Below, piece after piece: positions 35,014 through 43,740 of a DNA stretch of 51,616 bases (within the stretch, counting starts at the first letter, position 1; each line of letters starts with the position of its first letter). The notes below the pieces were generated by a model that was not told the origin of the DNA, made no database searches, and was given only the letters and a program-made list of their open reading frames with translations. The position numbers and the translations under genes were made by a program. The DNA lies in the NCBI GenBank assembly GCA_958370325.1, contig CATXJW010000013.1:1-51616 (forward strand), in the 5' to 3' direction. The DNA comes from an uncultured Collinsella sp. GTDB taxonomy: Bacteria > Actinomycetota > Coriobacteriia > Coriobacteriales > Coriobacteriaceae.

Positions 35014-36999
35014 ATGAAGCTCGCACTTGCACAGATCGATATGCGCCTGGGTGATATTGAGGGCATTTGCGGCCGCATCGAGGACCAGGCTCGTCTGGCC
35101 CACGAGCGCGGGGCGCGCGTGCTGTGCGTTCCGGCTCCGCTCTTTATGGGCGCCATGCCCGGGGGCCTGGTGGGCGCTGCCGACTTTGAGCACGACATGC
35201 TTGCCGGCTTGACTGGTGTCGCCGAGCGTATCCAGGAGCTTGACATGATCTGCATCGTGCCCGCGGCGGTTTCGTTTGAGGGCCAGCCGCTGCTCGACTA
35301 TATGATGCTCAAGGATGGTCATGTGGTGCCGGCGCGTTCGAGCATTGCCCTGCAGCGCGGCGAGAACAACGACACGCGTTGGGCGCCGCCGGTGTTCGAC
35401 GTGGACGGCGTGCGCATCGCCGTGATTTTTGACTTGGACCGCGAGCTCGAGATGTTGCCGACCGGTGTTGACCTCATTGCGTATTTCCAATTCAACGCGT
35501 TTGACACGACCGACCGCGAGACTGCTGCCATTGCCGCCGTTCGCAGCGGCGCTTACCGCAAGATCGCATCCAAGCGCAGCGTGTGGTTTGCCTGCATGGC
35601 GCCGGTCGGTGCCTATGACGAGTCGGTGTATACCGGCGGTTCGTTTGTGCTCGACGACTGCGGTCGCGTGGTGGCCCAGGCGCCGTGTTTTGAGGAGAGC
35701 CTGCTGGTTCAGGAGATTCAGCGCGGCGTGATGCTCGATGCCCTGGAAGATCACGAACTGCCCGAGTTCCGTTCCGAGGAGTGGCTGTGGCAGGCGCTGG
35801 TGTTCGCCGTGCGCGACAACGCCCGAGCCCACGGTGCGTCGCGTGCTGTGGTGGCACTCGAGGGCGACTTGCCGTCGTCCCTGCTGGCGGCGCTGGCCGT
35901 CGACGCTCTGGGCCCGCGTAATGTGATTGGCCTGGTGCTGGGGCGCAACCGTATCTTTACGCCGGCGCAGGAAGAGGCCGAGGCTGCCCGCTGTGCCGCC
36001 GTCCGCGCCATCGCCGAGCGTCTGCACATTCGCACCGTCGAGCGCGATGCACCGGATGCGGCGCGTGTACTCGATCGCGACGTGTCGGCGGGCGATGCCG
36101 AGCGTCTGCGCTCGCGCACGCTGGGCCTCATGCTGGAGGACACGGCGCTCGAGCTGGGTGCGATGGCGCTGAGCCCGCTGTCCAAAACCGAGTACGCGCT
36201 GGCGGCGCCGGCGCTTTGCGGCGGCTACCAGGGCGATTACGCGCCCTTTGGCGATGTGTACCTGTCGACGCTTGAGTTTGTGGCGCGTGTGCGCAACCGC
36301 ACGTCTGCCGTGGTGCCCCAAGAGCTCGTGACGCTCAACGCGGTGGAAGATTGTATGGAGCGAGTGCTGGCGCAGGCGCTCTCGACGCTCGACGGTCCGG
36401 TCGATATGCTCGACCGCGCGGCACAGCTGCTCGGCGGGCTTGAGCCGGGTGAGGTCGATGGCGCGCTCGAGTCGCACGTGGACCGCAACCGACCCTTCGA
36501 CGACATCCCGATGGCCGCCGGCAAGCCCGAGGCCTGCTCGCTGCTGCTGATGCTCGTGCGTCAGGGCGAGGCCGCCCGCCGCATGCTGCCGACGGTGCCG
36601 ATCGTCTCGGCCCGTTCGTTTGCCGAGCGCGCCTGGCCGTACATGCTTGCGTGGTCCGATCTGGGGCTCAACGGCAAGGAGCGCATGACGGTTGATTCGC
36701 TGGCGCGCGCCGAGGTGCGTCGCTTTGCCGACGACGATACGAGTGACCGTATGCGCGGCGAGATGATGGGCATTTTGGGTGAGCTGCTGGGTATTTCGCC
36801 CGAGCAGATGGAGGAGCTGCGCTCCGAGGACGGTCAGCGTCGTTTGCACGAGGGAATGAAAAAGTTCGAGGGCGAGGTTCAGGACGCCATCGATAAGATG
36901 ATGGGCGGTCAGGGCGGACTGCAAGGTAGTCCCCAGGGTGGCCCGATGCCGCATCTGCCGGTTGATCCCCGACAGTTCCCATTCTTCTCGCAGAACTAA
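35014..36999 (+). CDS. Degenerate glutamine-dependent NAD+ synthetase-like protein (probable pseudoenzyme)
   Basis: 661 aa with the two-domain layout of NadE: an N-terminal nitrilase fold (MKLALAQIDMRLGDIEG) and a C-terminal NAD synthase fold (AALAVDALGPRNVIGLVL; then VSARSFAERAWPY where NadE has its end motif). Key residues are missing. The PP-loop SGGIDS aligns with E283-G-D-L-P-S, the nitrilase Glu after FP is A41 (VPAPLFMG), the Cys-Glu-Asp of the amidase site reads IFDLDREL, and the conserved GNKSE reads LSKTE. A 75-residue Met/Gln/Gly-rich tail is added. The open frame is long and intact, so the protein is probably made and has another role. The start follows GGAAAGGGC. Confidence 0.75.
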   Translation: MKLALAQIDMRLGDIEGICGRIEDQARLAHERGARVLCVPAPLFMGAMPGGLVGAADFEHDMLAGLTGVAERIQELDMICIVPAAVSFEGQPLLDYMMLKDGHVVPARSSIALQRGENNDTRWAPPVFDVDGVRIAVIFDLDRELEMLPTGVDLIAYFQFNAFDTTDRETAAIAAVRSGAYRKIASKRSVWFACMAPVGAYDESVYTGGSFVLDDCGRVVAQAPCFEESLLVQEIQRGVMLDALEDHELPEFRSEEWLWQALVFAVRDNARAHGASRAVVALEGDLPSSLLAALAVDALGPRNVIGLVLGRNRIFTPAQEEAEAARCAAVRAIAERLHIRTVERDAPDAARVLDRDVSAGDAERLRSRTLGLMLEDTALELGAMALSPLSKTEYALAAPALCGGYQGDYAPFGDVYLSTLEFVARVRNRTSAVVPQELVTLNAVEDCMERVLAQALSTLDGPVDMLDRAAQLLGGLEPGEVDGALESHVDRNRPFDDIPMAAGKPEACSLLLMLVRQGEAARRMLPTVPIVSARSFAERAWPYMLAWSDLGLNGKERMTVDSLARAEVRRFADDDTSDRMRGEMMGILGELLGISPEQMEELRSEDGQRRLHEGMKKFEGEVQDAIDKMMGGQGGLQGSPQGGPMPHLPVDPRQFPFFSQN

Positions 37000-37067
37000 A
37001 CTGGGGATGGGATTCGCTTCCAACCCCGATACTTCAACTAAGCATCTTGACCCCGTTGTGTTATTCT

Positions 37068-37081
37068 AGAACAGACGTTCG
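37068..37081 (+). promoter_or_regulatory. LexA (SOS) box upstream of ruvCAB
   Basis: AGAACAGACGTTCG matches the Gram-positive/actinobacterial LexA consensus CGAACRNRYGTTCG at 13 of 14 positions, 55 bases before ruvC. TTATTCT (37061-37067) next to it may be the -10 region, so bound LexA would block transcription. Confidence 0.8.
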
Positions 37082-37136
37082 TGAATGATGCGCGGGGCCT
37101 TGCCTTGTGCTGTGCTGGTGACGAGGGGAGGTCGGC

Positions 37137-37658
37137 TTGGTTATCTTGGGCATTGACCCCGGTTTGGCCCATACGGGTTGGGGGATTATCGAGGAGCGGC
37201 GTGGCGAGGTTCGCTGCCGTGCCTACGGTTGTATCGAGACCAGCGCGGGTAGTCCGCTCGCGGTGCGCCTGTCGCATATCGCCCGCGACCTCAAGGGTGT
37301 CGTGGAGCGTTATCGACCCGATACCGCTGCCATCGAGAGCATCTACTTTGGCGCCAACGTTCGCTCGGCCATCCCTACGGCGCATGCCCGCGGCGCTGCG
37401 CTCGTGGCTCTTTCGGAATGCGCACTCGAGATCGGCGAATACACGCCTATGCAGATTAAGCAGGCTGTGGTGGGTACCGGTGCCGCAGATAAGCGGCAGG
37501 TCGCCTACATGGTGCGCACGCTCACGCAGCTCGATCACGACCCGCATCCCGACCATGCCGCCGATGCCCTGGCCTGCGCCATCTGCCACGTTAACCTCAG
37601 CCGCACCCGGGCGCTTACCGGCGGCGAGTTCTATCAACAGAGAGGAACCGGATACTGA
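37137..37658 (+). CDS. ruvC: Holliday junction resolvase RuvC
   Basis: 173 aa. Cuts Holliday junctions symmetrically. The RNase-H-like active site is visible: D7 in LGIDPGLAHTG, E67 in AIESIYFG and the acidic pair in HPDHAADALACAI. The start is TTG at 37137, 6 bases after GAGGGGAGG, giving MVILGIDPG; no ATG is available at that position. First gene of ruvCAB; its stop overlaps the ruvA start by one base. A LexA box upstream predicts induction by DNA damage. Confidence 0.97.
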   Translation: MVILGIDPGLAHTGWGIIEERRGEVRCRAYGCIETSAGSPLAVRLSHIARDLKGVVERYRPDTAAIESIYFGANVRSAIPTAHARGAALVALSECALEIGEYTPMQIKQAVVGTGAADKRQVAYMVRTLTQLDHDPHPDHAADALACAICHVNLSRTRALTGGEFYQQRGTGY

Positions 37659-38278
37659 TGATTTCCCAGCTCCACGGAACGCTTGTCGAGGCCACGATGA
37701 GCTCTGCTGTCGTCGACGTGTCGGGCGTTGGCTTTGAACTCGGCATCTCGGGCAGCACTGCGGCCACGTTGCCGACGCCCGGCGGCGAGGTCCGCCTCTA
37801 CACGCGCATGCAGGTGCGCGAGGACGCCATGACACTTTTCGGTTTTTCCTCTAAGGATGAGCGCGCGATGTTCGACCGGCTCGTGTCCGTCTCGGGCGTC
37901 GGTCCGCGCCTGGCGCTTGCCGTGCTCTCCACCTATACCGTGGGCCAGTTGTATTCGCTGGTGATGGCCGAGGACGACAAGGGCATGGCCAAGGTGCCCG
38001 GTGTGGGCAAAAAGACCGCGCAGCGTCTGATCCTGGAGCTCAAGAGCACCTTTGCCAAGGATAAGGGCTTTGTGCCGGTCGACGTGATTCCCGGACAGGT
38101 TGCGATGCCCGTGCCCGCTGCCGCTCCCTCGGCCATCGATGATGCTCGTGCGGCACTCCTTTCCATGGGCTTTAGCCCGCAGGAGACCGATGTCGCTCTG
38201 AGCGGGTATGATGGGCAGGATATGCGTGTCGAGGATTTGCTCGGCGCGGCGCTTAAGCGACTCGGAATGGATGCGTGA
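37658..38278 (+). CDS. ruvA: Holliday junction branch migration protein RuvA
   Basis: 206 aa. Binds four-way junctions as a tetramer and loads RuvB. The N-terminal OB fold (MISQLHGTLVEATMSSAVVD), two helix-hairpin-helix motifs (LVSVSGVGPRLALAVL and KVPGVGKKTAQRLI) and a C-terminal three-helix domain (ALLSMGFSPQETDVALS) that contacts RuvB are all present. AGAGGAACC precedes the start. It overlaps both neighbours by one base (TGATG), so translation of the three genes is coupled. Confidence 0.97.
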   Translation: MISQLHGTLVEATMSSAVVDVSGVGFELGISGSTAATLPTPGGEVRLYTRMQVREDAMTLFGFSSKDERAMFDRLVSVSGVGPRLALAVLSTYTVGQLYSLVMAEDDKGMAKVPGVGKKTAQRLILELKSTFAKDKGFVPVDVIPGQVAMPVPAAAPSAIDDARAALLSMGFSPQETDVALSGYDGQDMRVEDLLGAALKRLGMDA

Positions 38279-39345
38279 TGTGGGAAGCCGATGACTCTCA
38301 GGACCTGTGGGCGACGCCCGGCAACTCGCCGGCGGCATCCATGGCGCACGGCGAGCGCATGGTGGGCTCGGAGCTGACGGCCGAGGACCTCGATGTCGAT
38401 CGCACTTTGCGCCCCCAGCGCCTGGACGATTACTGCGGCCAGGAGCATATCAAGCAGAGCCTGCGCGTGTTGATCGAAGCGGCGCAGAGCCGTGGCGAGA
38501 CGCTCGACCACGTGATCTTCTCGGGCCCTCCGGGTCTGGGCAAGACCACGCTGGCTACGGTTATCGCCAACGAGCTGGGCGCTCAGATCAAGACGACGAG
38601 CGGCCCCGCTATTGCGCGCACCGGCGACCTGGCAGCCATCCTTACTAACTTGCAGCCGGGTGATGTGCTGTTTATCGACGAGATCCACCGCCTCAACCGT
38701 TCGGTCGAGGAGGTCCTGTACCCCGCGATGGAGGACTTTGCCCTCGATATCGTGATTGGCAAGGGTCCGGCGGCGCGCTCGATTCGCCTGGATATTCCCA
38801 AGTTTACGCTGGTAGCGGCAACGACCCGCTCAGGCATGTTGACCGGCCCGTTGCGCGACCGCTTTGGCATTTCATATCGCCTGGATTACTACACGGTCGA
38901 GGAGCTCGCGCAGATTGTGACGCGCTCGGCGACTATCCTGGGCGTGACGATCGACCATCCCAGTGCACTCGAGATCGGCTCGCGTTCGCGCGGCACGCCG
39001 CGCTTGGCTAACCGTTTGCTCAAGCGCGTGCGCGACTATGCGCAGGTGCGTGGCAACGGTCCCATTGAGCTTGATATTTGCCGTCAGGCGCTCGAGTTCT
39101 TCGAGATCGATGAGCTTGGTCTGGACTGGATGGATATTCGCATTTTGGAGACACTCGCTAAGACGTTCTCCGGACGTGCCGTGGGCCTGACAACGCTTGC
39201 CAGCGCGGTGGGCGAGGACCCGGGAACGCTCGAGGATGTCTATGAGCCCTATCTGCTGCAGTGCGGCTTGATGATTCGCACGCCCCAGGGCCGCCAGGCA
39301 ACGCTTCGCACCTTTGAGCACCTGGGGATTGAACCTACCGTTTAG
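38278..39345 (+). CDS. ruvB: Holliday junction helicase RuvB
   Basis: 355 aa AAA+ motor that drives branch migration. Walker A is GPPGLGKTTLA, Walker B IDEIHRLNRSVEE, sensor 1 TTRSG and the arginine finger is in PLRDRFGI; the C-terminal winged helix ends with RTPQGRQATLRTFEHLG. ATG 38278 overlaps the ruvA stop; an in-frame GTG lies one codon earlier. The first 30 residues before the conserved TLRPQRLDDYCGQ are longer than in many RuvB proteins. Confidence 0.98.
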   Translation: MWEADDSQDLWATPGNSPAASMAHGERMVGSELTAEDLDVDRTLRPQRLDDYCGQEHIKQSLRVLIEAAQSRGETLDHVIFSGPPGLGKTTLATVIANELGAQIKTTSGPAIARTGDLAAILTNLQPGDVLFIDEIHRLNRSVEEVLYPAMEDFALDIVIGKGPAARSIRLDIPKFTLVAATTRSGMLTGPLRDRFGISYRLDYYTVEELAQIVTRSATILGVTIDHPSALEIGSRSRGTPRLANRLLKRVRDYAQVRGNGPIELDICRQALEFFEIDELGLDWMDIRILETLAKTFSGRAVGLTTLASAVGEDPGTLEDVYEPYLLQCGLMIRTPQGRQATLRTFEHLGIEPTV

Positions 39346-39421
39346 GGCGCTTTGTTTTGGCGGGCTGTTAAGCTATCGCTGAGCATTGGATAAACATATC
39401 GCCATTCATCGGTTACGGGTG

Positions 39422-39449
39422 TTTTACTATTGCGCGCCCGTGCTATGCT
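39422..39449 (+). promoter_or_regulatory. Promoter of fhs
   Basis: TTTTAC (39422-39427) and TGCTATGCT, an extended -10 with TATGCT at 39444-39449, are 16 bases apart and about 40 bases before the start codon. Confidence 0.5.
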
Positions 39450-39489
39450 GAATTGGTCTTTTTCTCATTCGGTAACGAAAGGACCGCCC

Positions 39490-41157
39490 ATGCCTACTGA
39501 CATCGAAATCGCACGTTCTGTCACGCCGCTGCCTATTACCGAGGTGGCCAAGAACGCCGGCGTCGACGTTAAGCACCTTATTCCGTACGGCTTCGACAAG
39601 GCTAAGGTCGACTATTCACTGCTCAACGAGCCGACCGATCACCAGGCCAAGCTCGTTCTCGTGACCGCTATCAATCCAACGCCTGCGGGCGAGGGCAAGA
39701 CCACCACGACCATCGGTCTGGCCGATGGCCTGCGTCGTCGCGGCGTCAAGAGTGCCGTGGCCCTGCGCGAGCCTTCGCTCGGTCCCGTCTTTGGCGTTAA
39801 GGGCGGTGCTGCCGGCGGCGGCTGGGCCCAGGTCATCCCCATGGAGGACATCAACCTGCACTTTACCGGCGACTTCCATGCTATCGGTGCCGCCAACAAC
39901 CTGCTGGCCGCCATGCTTGACAACCATATTCAGCAGGGCAATCAGCTCGGTATTGACGTTAAGCGCATCACTTGGAAGCGCGTCGTCGATATGAACGACC
40001 GTCAGCTGCGCCACGTCATCGACGGTATTGGCGGTAAGGCCCAGGGCGTGCCGCGCGAGGACGGCTTCGATATCACCGTCGCCTCCGAGGTCATGGCAAT
40101 CCTGTGCCTGTCTACGAGTATCAGCGACCTCAAGGAGCGCCTGGGCGAGATCGTCGTCGGCTACAGCTTTGCCGGCGAGCCCGTCCGTGCCCGCGACCTT
40201 AAGGCCCAGGGTGCCATGGCCGCGTTGCTTAAGGACGCGCTCAAGCCCAACCTGGTGCAAACGCTCGAGGGCACGCCCGCGTTTGTCCACGGCGGCCCCT
40301 TCGCCAACATCGCCCACGGCTGCAACTCTATCATGGCCACGCGTATGGCGATGCGCTTTGGCGATGTCGCCATTACCGAGGCTGGCTTCGGTGCCGATCT
40401 GGGCGCCGAGAAGTTCCTCGACATCAAGTGCCGCATGACGGGCGTTCGCCCCAGCGCCGTCGTGATCGTCGCGACCGCTCGTGCGCTGAAGTACAACGGC
40501 GGTGTTGCCAAGGCCGACCTCAACGAGGAGAACCTCGAGGCACTCAAGGCCGGCATGCCCAACCTGCTGCGTCACGTCGACAACATCCAGAACGTTTATG
40601 GTCTGCCCTGCGTGGTCGCCATCAACCGCTTCCCGACGGACACCGAGGCTGAGCTTGCGCTCATCGAGTCCGAGTGCCAGAAGCTCGGCGTCAACGTTAA
40701 GCTTTCCGAGGTCTGGGCCAAGGGCGGCGAGGGCGCGCTCGAGCTGGCCGATGAGGTCATGCGTCTGATTGAGCAGCCGAGCGAGTTCAAGTTTGCCTAT
40801 GAGGACGGCGCCGATGTGGCCGACGCTCTCGAGGCCATTGCCACCAAGGTCTACCGCGCCGACGGCGTTGACTTTACGCCGGCTGCCAAGCGCCAGCTCG
40901 CCGAGCTGCGCGAGAACGGCTTTGGCAACCTGCCGGTGTGCGTGGCCAAGACGCAGTACAGCTTTAGCGACAACGCCAAGGCCCTGGGCGCTCCCGAGAA
41001 CTTCCGCATCACGGTGTGCGAGCTCAAGGTTTCCGCCGGTGCCCACTTTGTGGTCGCATTGACCGGCAGTGTTCTGACCATGCCGGGTCTGCCCAAGGTG
41101 CCCGCGGCCGAGAATATCGACGTCGATAACGACGGCAACATCACTGGCCTGTTCTAG
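39490..41157 (+). CDS. fhs: Formate-tetrahydrofolate ligase
   Basis: 555 aa. Makes 10-formyl-tetrahydrofolate from formate, ATP and tetrahydrofolate, the entry to one-carbon metabolism in anaerobes. The ATP loop TPAGEGKTTTTIGLADGL and the downstream EPSLGPVFGVKGGAAGGG and FTGDFHAIGAANNL stretches are diagnostic. Codon use is highly biased, as expected for an abundant enzyme. ATG 39490 follows AACGAAAGGA; the frame stays open 60 bases upstream through the promoter region. A terminator follows, so it is monocistronic. Confidence 0.98.
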   Translation: MPTDIEIARSVTPLPITEVAKNAGVDVKHLIPYGFDKAKVDYSLLNEPTDHQAKLVLVTAINPTPAGEGKTTTTIGLADGLRRRGVKSAVALREPSLGPVFGVKGGAAGGGWAQVIPMEDINLHFTGDFHAIGAANNLLAAMLDNHIQQGNQLGIDVKRITWKRVVDMNDRQLRHVIDGIGGKAQGVPREDGFDITVASEVMAILCLSTSISDLKERLGEIVVGYSFAGEPVRARDLKAQGAMAALLKDALKPNLVQTLEGTPAFVHGGPFANIAHGCNSIMATRMAMRFGDVAITEAGFGADLGAEKFLDIKCRMTGVRPSAVVIVATARALKYNGGVAKADLNEENLEALKAGMPNLLRHVDNIQNVYGLPCVVAINRFPTDTEAELALIESECQKLGVNVKLSEVWAKGGEGALELADEVMRLIEQPSEFKFAYEDGADVADALEAIATKVYRADGVDFTPAAKRQLAELRENGFGNLPVCVAKTQYSFSDNAKALGAPENFRITVCELKVSAGAHFVVALTGSVLTMPGLPKVPAAENIDVDNDGNITGLF

Positions 41158-41182
41158 GCCTGTTGCCCCTAGCTACCTGCCC

Positions 41183-41222
41183 GCCCCGCCGTGCCCCCAA
41201 GGCCCGGCGGGGCTTTTGTTTT
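41183..41222 (+). terminator. Intrinsic terminator of fhs
   Basis: GCCCCGCCG (41183-41191) pairs with CGGCGGGGC (41205-41213), followed by TTTTGTTTT. Confidence 0.9.
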
Positions 41223-41333
41223 CTAGCCGCGCTTGTCTTGTAGATATGGACGGGCTCTGTCCGTCACGGGCTTTTGCGCGGGTAGAATGCATGGATAACT
41301 TGAGGCTCACGCGCGACGGAAAGGAATCGTTGC

Positions 41334-42323
41334 ATGGATCAGGACAAGACAACCGTGATGGGCGGCTACGGTTCCGCGCAGGCTGGCGATAGCGCCGATG
41401 CGACCCGCGTTGTTCCCAACCCCGGTTATACCGACCCCGCCGCGACGCAGCCTTCGGCCGAGCCCACCCGGGTTATGGGCTATGGCGACACGGCGCAGGA
41501 TTCTTACGCTGCATCTTCGCAAGGCCCCTATGGCAACGCAGCTCCGGACCCGTTTGATTACGCGCCGCAGGATTCTTATGCCGCCTCGACGCCGAATCCC
41601 TATGATGACCTGCCGCAAAATCCCATTCCGCAGCCTCAGCAGACGACGCATATGCCTCGCACGGCGCAGTCTCGCTACGAGTCGCGCGAGCCGTATCGCG
41701 AGTACCCCAAGTCGATTCCGCAATATGGCGAGGACGAGGAGAAGAAGCCGTCGCGTTCGTCGAGCGTGATCAAGAAAATCCTCATCGTGCTGGCGATCTT
41801 CTTTGCGCTGTCGGTTGTGTTTGCCATTGTGTCGGGCATGCTCAACAAGCGAGGGAGTTCAACGGCCGATACCGCTGCCGAGCAAACCGAGTCCGCCTCG
41901 TCTAGCACCGTCGATCTGAGCGATATCCCGGGGCAGTACTGGTCCAACGCCAAGAAACTTCTCAAGTCGCGCGGCGCCAATCTTTCGAATGCCGTGGTCC
42001 TGACTGATGATGGCTCAACGCCCGTCGTCGATGCCAACTGGGTCGTTACTTCTGCTTACTATAACGACAGCGGCAACCTCGAAATTCAACTCACGCACAA
42101 GAATAGCTCGGGCAACTCGTCCGGCGGCCAAAGCGGTACCGACAGCTCGAGTTCCAACACGCTGGAAGACCTGAGCAACAAGGCGCAGGAATTGGGAGAC
42201 AAGGCGCAAGAGCTGGGCGATACGACACAAAACCTGGGCGATACCGCGCAGAACTTGGGAGACATGGCGACGGATGCCTGGAACGCCCTACAAAACGGCA
42301 TTTCGGGCGCACAGGGAAACTAG
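41334..42323 (+). CDS. Single-pass membrane protein with proline/tyrosine-rich cytoplasmic region and C-terminal repeats
   Basis: 329 aa, not recognised as a known family. Residues 1-145 are hydrophilic and rich in P, Y, Q and D, with a repeated QDSYAAS (at about 55 and 79) and three Thr-x-x-M/V spots: DKTTVMG near residue 6, DATRVV at 24 and PTRVM at 45. One membrane helix spans about 149-170. The outside part has a compact segment (IPGQYWSNAKKLLKSRGANL) that recalls the start of a PASTA-like domain. The end carries heptad repeats of the form AQELGDK/TQNLGDT at about 277-308. The Thr motifs resemble targets of PknB-type kinases read by FHA domains. Start follows GGAAAGGAATC. Confidence 0.75.
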   Translation: MDQDKTTVMGGYGSAQAGDSADATRVVPNPGYTDPAATQPSAEPTRVMGYGDTAQDSYAASSQGPYGNAAPDPFDYAPQDSYAASTPNPYDDLPQNPIPQPQQTTHMPRTAQSRYESREPYREYPKSIPQYGEDEEKKPSRSSSVIKKILIVLAIFFALSVVFAIVSGMLNKRGSSTADTAAEQTESASSSTVDLSDIPGQYWSNAKKLLKSRGANLSNAVVLTDDGSTPVVDANWVVTSAYYNDSGNLEIQLTHKNSSGNSSGGQSGTDSSSSNTLEDLSNKAQELGDKAQELGDTTQNLGDTAQNLGDMATDAWNALQNGISGAQGN

Positions 42324-42341
42324 CGGCTGAGCGGAGCGGGG

Positions 42342-43523
42342 CTACAGCTGCTCTGCCGGACGGTCGGGCGAGCTAAAGCCCGAATCAAACGTGACGACGC
42401 ATGACGCATCGGGCCGGCGCTCGTGCACGATGCGCGTGACGAGCTCCAGCAGCTCCTCGTCGGATATGTCAAAGCCGTCGGGACGCACCAGGTCAAACGA
42501 AACGAACTCGTCGTGCTCGTGCAGGTCGTGGATGGAAAGCGTGGGGTCAATCTGCGCTACGCCGCGCTTGACCCAGCCGCGCAGGTCGTCACCGGTTGTT
42601 GCGATGGGGTCGCAATGTAGCGTGATATCGATGCCCATCTGGCGTTTGATATCGTGCTCGATGGTGTCCAGAATCTCGTGGTGCTCAAAGGCATCGCCCT
42701 CGCCGGGCATTTCTACGTGTGCGCTGGCAAACTGACGGCCGGGGCCGTAGTCGTGCACCATCAGGTCGTGTGTACCCAGGACTTGGGGGTACGACATGAT
42801 CCTATCGCGAATTTCCTGGACGAGCTTGGGGTCGGGCGCTTGTCCCAGCAGCGGGCTGATGGCGTCGCGCACCAGGCCCATGCCGCTGATGCAAATAAAG
42901 ATGCCCACGCCCAGGCCCGCCCAGCCGTCAAGGTCAAAGCCGGTCGCTTGCGAAATAAGTGCCGCCGCCAAGACCGAGCTCGAGGTGATGACATCGTTTT
43001 TTGAGTCCTGCGCCGTGGCGATGAGCGTCTCCGAGTCGATGCGGTTGCCCAGCGTGCGGTTGAACGCCGCCATCCAAAACTTGACGAGCATGGACAGGAC
43101 AAGGGCGGCCATGGAGAGCGCCGAATACGCGGTGGGGGAGGGCTTGATGATCTTGGTAACCGACTCTAGGATCAGGTTGATGCCGACGGCACAAACGAGG
43201 ACGGCGACAAACAGGCCGGCGAGGTATTCGTAGCGGCCGTGGCCATAGGGGTGGCCTTCGTCGGCCGGGCGGCTGGCAAGTCGGAATCCGAGCAGGCTCA
43301 CGATGTTGCTCGAGGCGTCGGAGAGGTTGTTGAAGGCGTCGGCGATGAGCGAGACGGAGCCGGCGAGCAGGCCCGCGATGCCCTTGGCTAGGCACAGGGT
43401 GATGTTGAGGCCAATGCAGATAAGGCTTGCGGCAAAGCCCGCGTTGGTGCGACAAGTTGTATCGACCGGCTCGTCCTCACTGCCGGGAACAAGCGTATGT
43501 ACCAGCCGATTTACAAATAGCAT
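42342..43523 (-). CDS. Cation diffusion facilitator family metal transporter
   Basis: 393 aa. Six membrane segments with the metal-site motifs SLIADAFNNLSD in TM2 and AQDSKNDVITSSS in TM5, the pattern of the CDF (ZitB/FieF) exporters of Zn2+, Fe2+, Mn2+ and similar ions in exchange for protons. The cytoplasmic domain (VHDYGPGRQFASAHVEMP) is typical, and an extra domain of about 90 residues follows it. The motif variant with D and N rather than H suggests manganese or iron rather than zinc, a tentative guess. GAGGAGG precedes the start. It converges with the membrane-protein gene and is divergent from the zinc-ribbon gene. Confidence 0.93.
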   Translation of the reverse strand: MLFVNRLVHTLVPGSEDEPVDTTCRTNAGFAASLICIGLNITLCLAKGIAGLLAGSVSLIADAFNNLSDASSNIVSLLGFRLASRPADEGHPYGHGRYEYLAGLFVAVLVCAVGINLILESVTKIIKPSPTAYSALSMAALVLSMLVKFWMAAFNRTLGNRIDSETLIATAQDSKNDVITSSSVLAAALISQATGFDLDGWAGLGVGIFICISGMGLVRDAISPLLGQAPDPKLVQEIRDRIMSYPQVLGTHDLMVHDYGPGRQFASAHVEMPGEGDAFEHHEILDTIEHDIKRQMGIDITLHCDPIATTGDDLRGWVKRGVAQIDPTLSIHDLHEHDEFVSFDLVRPDGFDISDEELLELVTRIVHERRPDASCVVTFDSGFSSPDRPAEQL

Positions 43524-43740
43524 GGCGTACCTCCTCGCATTCTCATTAAGGGGATAGTGTAGCTCGCATGGACGCGCCGTGCGCCGGTGCTCAGAAAATG
43601 CAGCAATGGTCTGCTGGTGCTAACGAGTGGGGCTTCTTGCCCGACCGGGTGCTCCATTTTGGGCCACATGGGTATGGGCATGTGCCTGCCTGCCCGACAT
43701 ACTTAATGTCGACAGCCCCTGTGCAAAGGAGGACGTATCC

